64,000 bases of DNA from Lactuca virosa (lineage: Eukaryota > Streptophyta > Magnoliopsida > Asterales > Asteraceae). Below the pieces are notes generated by a model, which did no database searches, was not told the origin of the DNA, and saw only the letters and a list, made by a program, of their open reading frames with translations. Each line of letters opens with the position of its first letter. Position 1 is the first letter of the stretch. The position numbers and the translations under genes are program-made. Of this stretch, positions 1-11,543 are shown one piece after another. The stretch lies in the NCBI GenBank assembly GCA_928212115.1, contig CAKMRJ010004445.1:83140176-83204175 (forward strand). Direction: 5' to 3'.

Positions 1-300
1 GTGCATATTTTTTCAAATGCACATATGTACATTTTTTTATACTATAATATTCGTAAGTAAATCACAACAAATCTCATATTTATTAATTAATCTATAAACA
101 TAATAGTACGATTATTTTATTCGATACAAAATAAAATATAAAAAATAAAAAATGCTACAAATTTCAAAGCGTTTTCATGTCTTCGTGTCAATATTTCCAT
201 ATTTTCTTCAATTTATCATTATCCACCTCTTCAATATTCACCACAATTTCTTCCAAATCTACAAGAAATTAAAAAAATTGATTGATGCAAAAACTTCACA
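1..300. other. AT-rich non-coding stretch
   Basis: AT-rich sequence without a recognisable gene, terminal repeat or splice-site pattern. A 61-codon open frame on the plus strand is low-complexity and looks accidental. Confidence 0.6.
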
Positions 301-842
301 AAAATACATATGTGATTTACATGTGAATCACATGTAATTCATATCTGATTCATGTGTACATGTAATTCATATGTGAATTACATGTGAATCACATGTAATT
401 CATATGATTTTACAGGAATCACAAGAGAATCACATGTAATTCATATGTAAATTACAATTCATATGTGAATTACATGTGAATCACATGTAATTCATATGTG
501 AATCACATGTAATTCATATGTGAATTACATGTGATTTACATGTGAATCACGTGCAATTCATATGTGATTTACATGTGAATCACATTATTCATATGTGAAT
601 TACATGTGATTTACATGTCAATCACATGTAATTCATATGTGAATTACATATGAATCATATGTAATTCATATGTGATTTACATGTGAATCACATGTAATTC
701 ACATATGAATTACATGTGATTTACATGTGAATCAAATGTGATTCATATGTGAATTACATGTGATTTACATGTGAATCACATGTGATTTACATGTGAATCA
801 CATGTAATTCATATGTGATTTACATGTGAATCACATGTAATT
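301..842. repeat. Tandem array of CANNTG palindromes (about 11-bp spacing)
   Basis: About 540 bp are built almost only from CATATG, CATGTG and CACATG hexamers separated by AT-rich spacers such as TAATT and TGAATTA. Within one local unit the hexamer starts are 9, 11 and 13 bp apart, so three fill about 33 bp and the mean spacing is about 11 bp. The order of hexamers varies, so this is a degenerate minisatellite and not a clean satellite. Most units are inverted repeats of their neighbours, so single strands could fold extensively. CANNTG is the E-box core bound by bHLH proteins. Whether any binding occurs here is unknown. Confidence 0.85.
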
Positions 843-1096
843 ACAACGTTAAACTTTTTATAAATTTAGCTAAGTAAAAAAGAAGCAACCATAGTTGTCC
901 AGATTAAAGTGTTGAACTCATTATACAATGTTCTCTTTCCAATCTCTCTCATATGGCTTAACATGAAGACAATCTTGTTATTGTGTGGACAAGATGAGGA
1001 CAAATTTATAAAAGTTAGGGACTTAATGGGAATTGGGAAAGACTCATTTGCCTCAAGTTTCATATTAAGTATTCTTATGCATTAAGTCAAACCAAC
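843..1096. other. Intergenic, nothing recognised
   Basis: Sequence between the CANNTG array and the KAS III exon. A 65-codon minus-strand frame (866-1063) resembles no family I know. Confidence 0.4.
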
Positions 1097-1245
1097 CTGT
1101 AAGAAATCGACTATTACGGATTCCAGTTCAAACAGATATCCATTCATCATTTGTGTCAACAATGTTAGAAAGATCATCATTAGAAACTTCAAGAATAGGT
1201 ACAGCAGTACCATATTCAACTAACTTGCAACCCTTTCCAACTACC
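1097..1245 (-). pseudogene. 3-ketoacyl-ACP synthase III exon fragment
   Basis: Read on the minus strand, this 149-bp block is bounded by a splice acceptor (TTTTCAG before 1245) and a donor (GT at 1096-1095). It encodes a stretch matching the N-terminal part of plant plastid KAS III (FabH type), including GKGCKLV, GTAVP and SNDDLSNIVDTNDEWISV followed by TGIRN. KAS III starts fatty acid synthesis in plastids by condensing acetyl-CoA with malonyl-ACP. The Arg codon expected between ISV and TGIRN is TGA (complement of 1128-1130), which one C-to-T change of CGA would explain. No other KAS III exon is seen nearby, and neither catalytic Cys, His nor Asn is present. It is therefore a single-exon fragment, probably captured or left by a duplication. 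Family assignment is confident; the origin is inferred. Confidence 0.8.
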
Positions 1246-1808
1246 CTGAAAAGAAAAGGAGAACATGGCGATTAGAGGCGAATTTCAGTTGCACAATCTA
1301 ATATTGAATATATGCAAAGCTTTTGATTGGGCATCAATAAACAAATAAACAAAACATGCATTGCTTTCTTCTAAAATGCACTTCATCAGTCTTAGGCATC
1401 AATAAACACATAGTAAGAAAAAAAACTGACCAAATTTACCAATCACCTCATCTGTGATAAGCACCCACAAGCTGTGCAACTAGGTCTAGAAGGAGCCCCC
1501 TCAAATTAGCCAACAAAGGATATTCAACCTGACTTACAACCTTGTAATGAGAAAATTTATCAAATAAACACAACACCACATGACATAATTCCAATTATGC
1601 CACTTGAAATCAATGAGCACATCAACTAGATATCTTCAAGTTTCTGAAGATAACTTGCCCTTACCTGTCAGCATTGATCAACCAATCAATAAAAAATGTT
1701 CAAGCCCACTCCATAGTTTTCTGCAATTACAATAAGCATATCCTTTTTAGAACAAAATGAACCTCACTTACAAGGATTAAGGATAGACTAATGGTGGAAC
1801 AGCCAAAC
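1246..1808 (-). other. Degraded gene-like sequence, not identified
   Basis: Between the KAS III exon and the UBA exons there are further exon-like pieces on the minus strand. One lies near 1668-1721, with an acceptor CAG and a donor GT. A short open stretch near 1450-1530 includes YPLLANLRGLLLDLVAQL. All carry stops. I cannot assign them; they may belong to either flanking fragment. Confidence 0.3.
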
Positions 1809-2085
1809 CTTTTTCTGAAATTCAACACTGATTCTTTTATCATCTGCATTAGCTAACTGAGCAACAAAGATGAAATCTACAAGTTCGTTCACAGGAGCAT
1901 CTTCACCTTTTTAAGAATCATGAGAAGAAAAAAAAATTGGTAAAATATATTTTGTATGATTTAAAATAAATACAAATTACAATACCAAGTTTGTTCATTG
2001 CAAACTCGACTTCCTCAATAGTGAAGTTCATCATTAGTAAGGAAGCCTTTTTGTCATCAATGTCATTGCAGCCTTCATCAAGATC
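1809..2085 (-). pseudogene. UBA-domain gene fragment, DRM methyltransferase-like (two exons)
   Basis: Two minus-strand exons, 2085-1986 and 1906-1809, are separated by an 79-bp intron with GT and AG ends. They join in phase inside a Gly codon. The product contains SLLMMNFTIEEVEFAMNKLG followed by EDAPVNELVDFIFVAQLAN. This matches the pattern of the third UBA domain of DRM-family de novo DNA methyltransferases, where a helix with D/E-E-A/V precedes a conserved ELxDFIxAAQ segment. In DRM proteins these domains lie N-terminal to the rearranged catalytic motifs. No methyltransferase motif is found here, and downstream exon-like pieces have stops. An upstream frame at 2791-2976 ends at a plausible donor and could be an earlier exon, but I do not recognise it. 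Another UBA protein is possible. Confidence 0.5.
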
Positions 2086-3524
<1,439 letters not shown>

Positions 3525-3727
3525 ATGTGATTAATTTGATAATGGGGTATCAATTATAGTTTCCCTAAATGCCCTTGATTTATTTTAATAAGATGCCCCC
3601 ATCCCTTTTTATTTTCAGGTATTTATAAAAATGCCACAAAGCATCCTAACCCTTTATTATTTTAATCTAATGGTCATTGTTTAGTTCTCGGATTCTCGGG
3701 AAAGTTTGAGTTCTCAAATGATCATTG

Positions 3728-3758
<31 letters not shown>

Positions 3759-3811
3759 ATATACACACACCACACACACACAACACCCCCACACACACAC
3801 ACACACACACA
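3728..3811. repeat. (TA)n and (CA)n compound microsatellite
   Basis: TA repeats run into CA repeats that end directly at the left terminus of the adjacent MITE. Confidence 0.9.
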
Positions 3812-4011
3812 CAGGGGCGGACCCAAGAATTTTCCGAAGAGGAGGCAAAAAAAATTTATAACTTTTTAAGGGGGGCAAATTTTTTTGATGAGTAAAAATA
3901 TATAATTTTGAAGGGTTAAAATATATATTTTTTTAAAAAAAACCTATTTTTTAATGAATTTTTTTTTTGTTGTGGGGGCAATTGCTCCCGGTGCCCCTCC
4001 TGTAGGACCGC

Positions 4012-4016
<5 letters not shown>
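3812..4016. mobile_element. hAT-like MITE (about 205 bp)
   Basis: The left end begins CAGGGGCGGACC and the right end, read on the opposite strand, begins TAGGGGCGGTCC, giving a terminal inverted repeat with one internal and one terminal mismatch. The interior is A/T-rich with a poly-purine left arm and no coding capacity. GGGGCGGA-type ends are common among plant hAT-derived miniature elements. Simple repeats on both sides (CA left, TA right) hide any 8-bp target duplication, so the superfamily is inferred from the ends alone. Confidence 0.65.

Positions 4017-4078
<62 letters not shown>
4017..4078. repeat. (TA)n microsatellite
   Basis: About 60 bp of TA dinucleotides directly after the MITE. 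Confidence 0.95.
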
Positions 4079-4080
<2 letters not shown>

Positions 4081-4732
4081 GGTTCCAAAATACGAGGAAT
4101 GTTCTTTAATTCATTATTATTTAGAAACACATGATGGTGTATGTAATTCGGCTTCGTGAAGTTTTTTATTTCGGAACGACGGACTTTAACTTTGGACCTC
4201 GTTAGATGTTGATTACTTTTTCATCATGTTTTCCTTACACTATTAAAAGAAAGAAGAGGGAAAAAAAAATGAAACTCATAGTGAAATGTTGATGGGTCCA
4301 TCTAAAACTCCCAAAGCAGAAAAGTAAAATAAAGGCGTCATGATGTTTAGGGCAAACCTCTGTGGGAATCTATCAAAATTTTATAATTGATTAAAATCAA
4401 GTTAAAGGGCTGGACATGAACTTTCCTTTGTTTTGGCTCGGCTATTTTTATTTATTTATTTATTTATTTATATTTTTTAATCTTGCTTAATGTTTAGCTG
4501 AAAACTTAAATTTGAAATAATAAATGTAATTATGTACATATAATTATATAAATACATAAATAAGTAAAACATTTGGTGGATAATTTTGTCTTTCTAAAAT
4601 GGATATGCGTCTATTTTATTTTGTTGTTGAGGAGTATTAGCCATTATTATTACCATTTAATCTTATTAGTAGCATCATTAATTATTGGTAGCATGAGACG
4701 TTGAAAAAATAACTTGGTAATACTAACAATTG

Positions 4733-4738
<6 letters not shown>
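4079..4738. other. Intergenic, nothing recognised
   Basis: AT-rich sequence with a (TTTA)n tract near 4447-4470. No gene or transposon terminus was seen. Confidence 0.5.
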
Positions 4739-4825
<87 letters not shown>

Positions 4826-4826
4826 C
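4739..4826. repeat. (TA)n(GA)n compound microsatellite
   Basis: About 67 bp of TA followed by about 20 bp of GA. Confidence 0.95.
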
Positions 4827-5166
4827 TAGGTTCAAATGTTTTTACCAACTATTGTGTGCATGAATGCACCAATAGGAAATTAGAAAAAAATAAATAATTA
4901 AATAAATCATTTAAGGGTATTATAGTAATCTTTGCATAGTTAATTATGGTAGATTAACAACAATGCCTTATATCACGCAAGAAGCAAAGATAAATATAGA
5001 ACATTAGCCCTAAATCGATTTCACCGCTTCCCACCATCCCTGTAGATCGATTTCACCATTTCTCTCTGTCTTCTCTATTTGTTCTATATTCAAGCCCTAA
5101 ATCGATTGATGAAACGAATGATATGGGTATGGCTGTTACAATTGTAGAAAGAAAAGAGAGAGAAGG

Positions 5167-6007
5167 AATGCAGAGATGGGTCAGGTCCCAATTGTACTGC
5201 TACTCCATGGCTTCCCTAAGATCTGGTACTCCTGGCGCCATCAGATCCTCTACCTCGCCGCCCACGGGTACCGAGCAGTCGCCCCTGACCCCCGTGGCTA
5301 TAGAGACACCACCAAAGCACCTATTGACGATCCTACCAAGTTCACTACACTTCACGTTGTCGGCGACATGGTCGCACTCATCGCCGCTCTTGGTGTAGAT
5401 AAGGTGTTTGTGGTTGGGCATGACTGGGGCACCATGATTGCTTGGAGCCTTTGTTTGTTTAGACCTGACAAAGCTAAAGCCTTGGTCAATTTGAGCGTTC
5501 ACTTTGCCCCAAGAAACCCTCACCAGAAAATTGTAGAGATTTTTTGTGTTGCATACAGAGATGATCACTACATTTGCCGATTTCAGGTAACAAATCTACT
5601 GTAAGACTCTTACCGAAATTTTTAGAACTATATATTGGTGTATAATTCATGAACCTAAGCGCGAAGAATATTTAAAATAGCTTTCATTTAGTATTTTCCA
5701 TGGATAATATATATAAATTGACACAAAAGGTTCGATTTTTTCTTCCCCGTTTAACTTTGTTGTAGGAACCAGGGGAAATAGAAGTTGTGTTTGCGAGTCT
5801 TGGAACCAAGAAGGTTTTTGAGAAATTCTTGACACATCGTGATCCTGATCCATTTCATTTCCCTAAAGATAAGCCCTTTGGAGCTTTGTATGATACTCCT
5901 GTCATCTTACCATCATGGTTATCCGAAGAAGATGTTGATTATTACACCAAAAAGTTCGAGCAAACTGGTTTCACAGGAGGAATAAACTACTACCGATGTT
6001 TTGACCT
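5167..6007 (+). pseudogene. Soluble epoxide hydrolase, C-terminally truncated
   Basis: Two exons encode an alpha/beta hydrolase of the plant soluble epoxide hydrolase family, which opens epoxides (for example of fatty acids) to diols. Exon 1 (to 5586, donor GTAACA) carries the oxyanion motif HGFP (residues 11-14 from Met 5176), WYSWRHQ and the nucleophile Asp in GHDWG (residue 83). Exon 2 (5766-6007, acceptor TTGTAG) carries EPGEIEVVFASLG, LPSWLSEEDV and the FTGGINYYR cap segment, then a GT donor. The next family exon, with the second cap Tyr region and the acidic and His members of the triad, is absent; unrelated sequence follows. The normal N-terminus upstream of GQVPIV is also out of frame, since an upstream ATG frame (5123) is shifted. 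About 220 of the usual ~315 residues remain, so it should be inactive. Confidence 0.8.
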
Positions 6008-6501
6008 GTAAACTTTTATCTATTCTTTATTTCTTTACTTGTTGAATTGAATAATTAATTATATTGTTGTTTTTGTTCCTTTTTAGTTGTTGCACAGAAA
6101 GTACAGTGGGAATTTCTTGTTTAATATGTTGGGAAAATGGAAGGAATCTGAATACTCTGGTCAATCTGTTCCAGTTGGTGGTCTTGCTTATTATGTTACT
6201 GCACCTTCTCAAGATAATGACTGACTCCATTCCATATTTCCATTCCATTCCATTCACATTCCTTGATTTGTGATGATTTATTATTTGTTTGCATGTGAAT
6301 ATCATCATCAGCTTGGCTGATATGGCAGCAAATCCCTTCCATGCTCTCTTTTTTTTTCTTTTTTTTTAATATTTTAGTTAATTGAGTAATACTTAAAGGT
6401 TTGCAAACTTTAGCTTTAAATGGTTTCAAATTTTATAATTTTTGATTTTCACCTACAATAATATAACTTGTTTGCTTTACCAAATGAATGTTAATCTGAA
6501 A
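6008..6501. other. Sequence replacing the last epoxide hydrolase exon
   Basis: After the exon 2 donor an acceptor-like TTTTTAG (near 6086) precedes a short open stretch (to about 6220) that includes YSGNFLFNMLGKWKES. It is not epoxide hydrolase and I cannot identify it. The remainder is AT-rich. Confidence 0.35.
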
Positions 6502-6655
6502 ATTCTTTCAGAATGAGGGCAATATTCTTTTAGAATAAAGATGGCTTTAGTTTGAAGAAGGCTACTATTCTTTCAGAATGAGGGCAATATTCTTTTAGAA
6601 TAAAGAGGGCTTTAGTTTGAAGAAGGCTACTATTCTTTCAGAATGAAGGGAAATA
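6502..6655. repeat. 65-bp tandem repeat (2.3 copies)
   Basis: The phrase ATTCTTTCAGAATGAGGGC starts at 6502 and 6567 and recurs, with GAAGGG at its end, at 6632. The period is exactly 65 bp. Inside each unit TTCTTTCAGAA and TTCTTTTAGAA are near-palindromes, and single TTCNNNNAGAA motifs recur to about 7165. Confidence 0.85.
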
Positions 6656-7435
6656 TTCTTCACATGTAATCCTGCAAATTGATCAGACCTAGACAACCAA
6701 AAAAAGGCATGGAAGCTTTAATTTTATTCTTTTACAATGATTGTTCTCTAAGAATGAACTTGAATTTTATTCTTTATTTTTTTTCATATCAGAATGCAAA
6801 CACAAGTGTATCACTACAAATTACTTGGCAATGAATTTCTGATAGAAATGGCTTGAAGAATGGCTTGAAGACCTGATGGGAAAGACTTGAAGAATGAATT
6901 AAAGAATGATCACACTTATTGTTTAAGAATGTTGTTATTTTTTAAGAACTATACTTGTTATTCTTTCAGAATGTTTGTTATTATTCAATGAATCATAATC
7001 ATACAATGTAATTATTTGGTATATTATTAGTTCAAGAATCGATTTTGTGTATTATTTCAGAATATATTTTCTAGTTTATGGTTGACATTCTGTCATTCTG
7101 ACAGAATAAAATCGAAAAATATATTTACTAGTTTATGGTTAAAATTCTATCATTCTGACAGAATAAAATCGGATTTTTAATTTTAAATTAATTCAAAATA
7201 TTCAGATTTTGAAAAATAAAAGAATTAATTATCCCTAAAAATCCGAAAATTTCCTTTTTTAATATAGGTTAATTGACTAAAATGCCCTTATGCTCAAATT
7301 TGTGTGATTATATGGTACGTGTTATCCTATTCTACTATCATAGACCCTCAGATCATGAACTTTGATTATATTTCATCCAATGGTCCAGATCTGTGCATTC
7401 TGCCACACAATAGTTACTAAAAACAAAATAGCCTA

Positions 7436-7440
<5 letters not shown>
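6656..7440. other. AT-rich intergenic with dispersed CAGAAT/ATTCTG motifs
   Basis: No gene seen. Many TTCAGAATG and CATTCTGACAGAAT motifs occur. One block of about 40 bp ending in CATTCTGACAGAATAAAATC is duplicated at about 7075-7111 and 7128-7170. Confidence 0.45.

Positions 7441-7490
<50 letters not shown>
7441..7490. repeat. (TA)n microsatellite
   Basis: About 50 bp of TA dinucleotides. Confidence 0.95.
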
Positions 7491-7494
<4 letters not shown>

Positions 7495-7790
7495 TAATAA
7501 AGCCCAAACTTAGGATCAGTAAACCTGTTGGTTTTTTGACATATTTGGTGCAGCTATTTCCTCTATATCACAATTGGTCCAGCTCTTTATCATTCAAATT
7601 AAATAAAGCCACCCCTCCTTTTAAAATAGATTCCAAAACAGACCTCATCCTAAAAAAAAAATGATTTAAATATATCATTTCTTTTGTTTCTGCTTGCGTC
7701 AAAGGCAGGGGGAGTAACTATTCAAACTTCCTTTCATAATTAATTCCTATTTTCTCTATATCACAAGTGGTCCAGCTCTTTATTATCATT

Positions 7791-9082
7791 TCATTATATA
7801 CTTATAAAGGAAGCATTTTTCCTTTCACCACATTAATTTGAAACTCCCATTCATTTTTTCTTTCACCACATTCATTTGAAACTCCCATGACTTTTCAATT
7901 TCTTTCTAATAATGATTATAAGTTGGTTAATAAGGTTAAATAAATATAAAACCTAAAGTGTAATCATATATAAACTAAATCTTACTATTAAAAGAATATA
8001 TTTCTTCTACTTATAAAGTTATGTTTTTAACTTTTAACATATTATACTTAATTTAGTAGGTCTAATATATTGTTGTTTGAACAATTTGTATAAAATACTA
8101 AAATTGTTAATTTAAATATAACCTTACAGGATCAACTTAAATATAAATTTTAATTCAACTTAAACAACAGAAAAAATGTTTTGTAAATAGTTAAAAGTGA
8201 TAAATTGTAGTGACTTTCTGATAATGATTATAAGTTGGATAATAAGGCTAAATAAGTATCAAACCTAAAGTGTAATCATAAATAAACTAAATTTCAATAT
8301 TAAAATAATATTTTTACTTCTACTTATAAAGTTATGTATTTAACTTTTAACATATTATACTTAATTTATTAGATTTAATATGTTGTTATATGTAAAACAT
8401 TATCAGTTTAAAGCTACAACTTTTGAAAGGTTTGTACAAAATACTTGAAGTTTTAATTTAAATATAACATTACATGGTCAACTTCAATATAAATTTTAGT
8501 TCTACTAAAAAAACCCAAAGAATATTTTGTGAATAGTTAAAAGTGATAAATTATAGTGCTAAATGCAAAAATTAAATTATAATATCAATTTAACTAAAAT
8601 ATTTCCTAAGGATGTTTTTATAATCGTTAAAAGTTTTCAAATAAGTAGCTTAAAATAACTTATAATAACAATAGCTAAAAAATAACTCTATATAAATGAT
8701 TATATTGTTACCTTTAAAATAAAAACAAATTGTTTGATGTTTTAAATAATTACAATGACAGAAATTAAAAAGTTAAACAAATAAATTTTAAAAAATTAAT
8801 TAACAATAACAAAAACTATGAATAACATTAAACCATATATTATATTTAATTTTATTCATGAGCAACCCGCGAGTAGATGTCATTCAAAAGATTAAGATTA
8901 TGCAATTTTAATAGATGTATATATATTATCATATAATTCAAAATAATCAGTATATTATATCAACGTAGTATACGAATTATCATATCAAATTTGACAACAT
9001 TATTGTTTTATTTAAAAAAACATATATTTGTAAAAATGTCAGCTATATAGTTGCTTCTGCGCGTTGCGCGGGCATTCGCCTA

Positions 9083-9083
<1 letters not shown>
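7791..9083 (+). mobile_element. Putative non-autonomous Helitron 1
   Basis: The 3' end shows the Helitron signature: a GC-rich hairpin (GCGCGTTGCGCG at about 9059-9070) about 10 bp before CTAG (9080-9083), followed by T. Around 7791 the sequence begins TCATTATATACTTATAAAGG, which resembles plant Helitron 5' ends that start with TC, but a start nearer 7490 is equally possible. No Rep or helicase is encoded. The interior is AT-rich with a tandem duplication. Helitrons make no target duplication, so the 5' boundary rests on pattern alone. Confidence 0.5.
7911..8561. repeat. Diverged tandem duplication, about 312-bp unit
   Basis: AATGATTATAAGTTGG starts at 7911 and again at 8223. Both copies continue through matching AACCTAAAGTGTAATCAT, ACTTATAAAGTTATGT and AAAAGTGATAAATT phrases, with small indels. 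It lies inside putative Helitron 1 and has no coding content. Confidence 0.75.
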
Positions 9084-9084
<1 letters not shown>

Positions 9085-9136
<52 letters not shown>

Positions 9137-9253
9137 TAATTTTGAGCTCCTATGCAACAGTACTTTCATATGATTGGTTGATTTTTTATTTAATTTTTTT
9201 ATTTTCTCCTTTGGTTTTTCTTATTTATCTCTTTTATACGTGTACTGTGCAAG

Positions 9254-9320
<67 letters not shown>
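9085..9320. repeat. Two (TA)n microsatellites around a short spacer
   Basis: TA tracts lie at about 9085-9135 and 9258-9320, with 120 bp of unique sequence between. The plus-strand frame spanning them is a Tyr-Ile artefact. Confidence 0.95.
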
Positions 9321-9322
<2 letters not shown>

Positions 9323-10148
9323 TTTTATTTGATATTTTTTTGAAAGATTTGTACTTCTGCATCTTCGTGGTCTTCAAATCTTCGTCTGATTGAAGCGGTT
9401 TGGCCAATTTCAATTACAGACGTCGTTGTACCTGCGTAAGCTTTATTTTTCATTCTTGGAAGTAGTTATCGGTCACTTTTGGGTTAGTTGTTGTTTTTGC
9501 TGTTCAAATAATGGTATTGACTCGATGTTTACATGCGACATGTTGGTGGGTGTTGACCTAATCGTAAAGATTACATTAACAATTTTAGGCTTATCTTTGA
9601 CTCTTCTAATCCTATCTTGAGCATGCAAAATATAATAGTTATATAATTATTATAGAAGCATATTAGTTTAATCTTACCTTCCTATCTCTACAATTTTCCA
9701 AATTTCTACACTAGATGGCCTCAATCCTATACTAATGTGAAATCATGCATGCACGAATTCATGAAAACATAGATGGCAGATAAAGAGGAAGTAACCTCTG
9801 TTTCATGAAGAACAGCTTCGGTGCCACTATCGATGCTTATACGCAGGTATTTTTTCAAGATTTTATCTGTTGTGAAGTTCGATTTGTTTCATGATCATAT
9901 AGTGTTTGACAAAATGTTTCTTTGGTTATGTATGACATTCAAACTTGCTATTGCTTCAAGTCTCTCATTCCATTGACAATGAGACCAAATAACTGCAAAT
10001 TTCAGCTTAGTGCCTGATTAATGTATAAAAGGAAGAAAGCATTAGTTGCACCAATCTTATTCATTTGCCCAAATTAAGAAGGAAGAAAGCATATGACTTG
10101 TTATATTTACTTTAAATATTGGATTTATCTTATTTCCCTTTTTCTTAG

Positions 10149-10620
10149 CTGGTATGACCAGACCAAAGCAATTACCTAATGAACTTTTATCTGACCTTGC
10201 AGTTTCTACAACAACAAAACTCCAATGCTTTTGGGTATTTCTCAAATACAAAATCAAAAATCTAAAACTTTCTTTTCTTTTTGTTTATTTCTGTTAAGTT
10301 TGATTGTTTGATGATTCTTTTTCATTTCAGCAACTTGGGAAATACTTTAAACAATCAGCCAAATCATCGGAGAAACAAGTTGCAAAAGAAGCAATATTCT
10401 ATGGAGCTTTAATAAGGTCAGTTTCAGCTCTCTTTCATTTTCTTTATGACAGAACCCTAAAAAAATCTACCTGATAATAGATTGCAGCAGAATTGGAAAG
10501 TTAAGAGGCATAGAATGGCTGCTTCTGCTGCTGGAAATGAAGGTTTCTACATTGATCTGTTTGACTATATATTATAGGATCCGACAACTATATTTCGCCC
10601 TTCTTCAATGTCAACTTTGT
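10149..10620 (+). pseudogene. MED17: Mediator subunit 17 fragment (three exons)
   Basis: Three plus-strand exons match plant MED17, a head-module subunit of Mediator that links transcription factors to RNA polymerase II. Exon 10149-10234 encodes GMTRPKQLPNELLSDLAVS and KLQCF. Exon 10331-10416 encodes QLGKYFKQSAKSSEKQVAKE and FYGALI. The third exon, from 10491, completes the split Arg and encodes LQQNWKVKRHR, AASAAGNEGF and IDLFD, then reaches TAG at 10575-10577, and continues as DPTTIFRPSSMSTL. Introns have GT donors and AG acceptors and the joins keep the frame. The N-terminal ~200 residues and the C-terminal half were not found, though a possible exon ends at a donor near 11136. It is a fragment, not a working Mediator gene; capture by the surrounding element is inferred. 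Confidence 0.8.
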
Positions 10621-11471
10621 ATCCTCCGTACGTACATAAATCACTACCATGGCCATTTCAACCTGCACACAATCCAAAAAAAGCTGCAGCAGTTGAAAGC
10701 CTCACAGACATAGATAAAACCAGAAAACAATTAAATATAACACTAATATGATTGATTTACGTGCTCATGCCAAAAAGATCTAATCTTTAGTATATCCTTA
10801 ATTCCCTATTTGAATTTAAAAGTTTCATCATCTCTATCTGTGGTTGAATAGGGAACACCAACAGTCCATTTAAGGAGTCGTCCAAATGTGGGGTCGATCA
10901 GGTTGCTATTCAGATTGGAATGACATTTGAGGTGGAGGCGTGTTAATAGTTTTTGATTATATTCATATCTGATTTTGAAAAACACCTTATTATCTGTCGA
11001 TATATCTATTGTAAATGACATGTAGTAACTGGTATTTTTAAGGGAAGAATTCAGATAATTTTGGAGAAAGCCAAGAAGTGCCCAAAGAAGAAGGTTTTAA
11101 TCCAAGCTCAACAAGATGGAACAAAAGAAAACCCAGGTTCGGTTTATGTTCCTTTCCTTTCATTGGCTTAAAAAAATCTTTTTGTTACTTTTTTGTTGTT
11201 TATTAGTTGATTTAAAATATATTAAAAACCAATAATATTTTTTTCTGCTTTGGATATTCTCAGAGATTTCTCATTTACCACTTACAGCTTGATGCTAAGA
11301 GTACTAGTATTGTAGTTGAGAGTATGAATGATAAGAGTTTCATTTAAACAGAGATAATATTGTGTCTTATTGTTGTGGTTAATTTCAACTAATTCTTTTA
11401 CTTTACTTTCAATTTTGCTTCTTTAATTCCAGAATGTTTGAGAATTAATATCTCATTTATTTTGTCACAGC

Positions 11472-11543
11472 AAAAGGTAGATCAACAATTGGCACAGGGA
11501 GTAGTGATATTTACCAAACAAATCAAAATCAAAATATGAAAAG
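11472..11543 (+). other. Unidentified exon-like block
   Basis: An acceptor (TTTGTCACAG) is followed by 72 bp of open frame that includes KGRSTIGTGSSDIYQTNQNQ, then a consensus donor (AAG GTAAGG). Composition and sites look like a real exon, but I do not recognise the protein. It lies in the same strand and element as the MED17 exons. Confidence 0.4.

Noticed and set aside
301..842. CRISPR-like or satellite array
   Set aside because: Spacing is too short and irregular, there are no unique spacers, and the context is a plant nuclear genome.
5123..5398. 91-codon plus frame as the epoxide hydrolase start
   Set aside because: It is out of frame with the HGFP-containing exon; only its first bases overlap the expected N-terminus.
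9064..9393. 109-codon membrane-like plus-strand frame
   Set aside because: It runs through two (TA)n tracts, so its hydrophobic Tyr-Ile runs come from the repeat.
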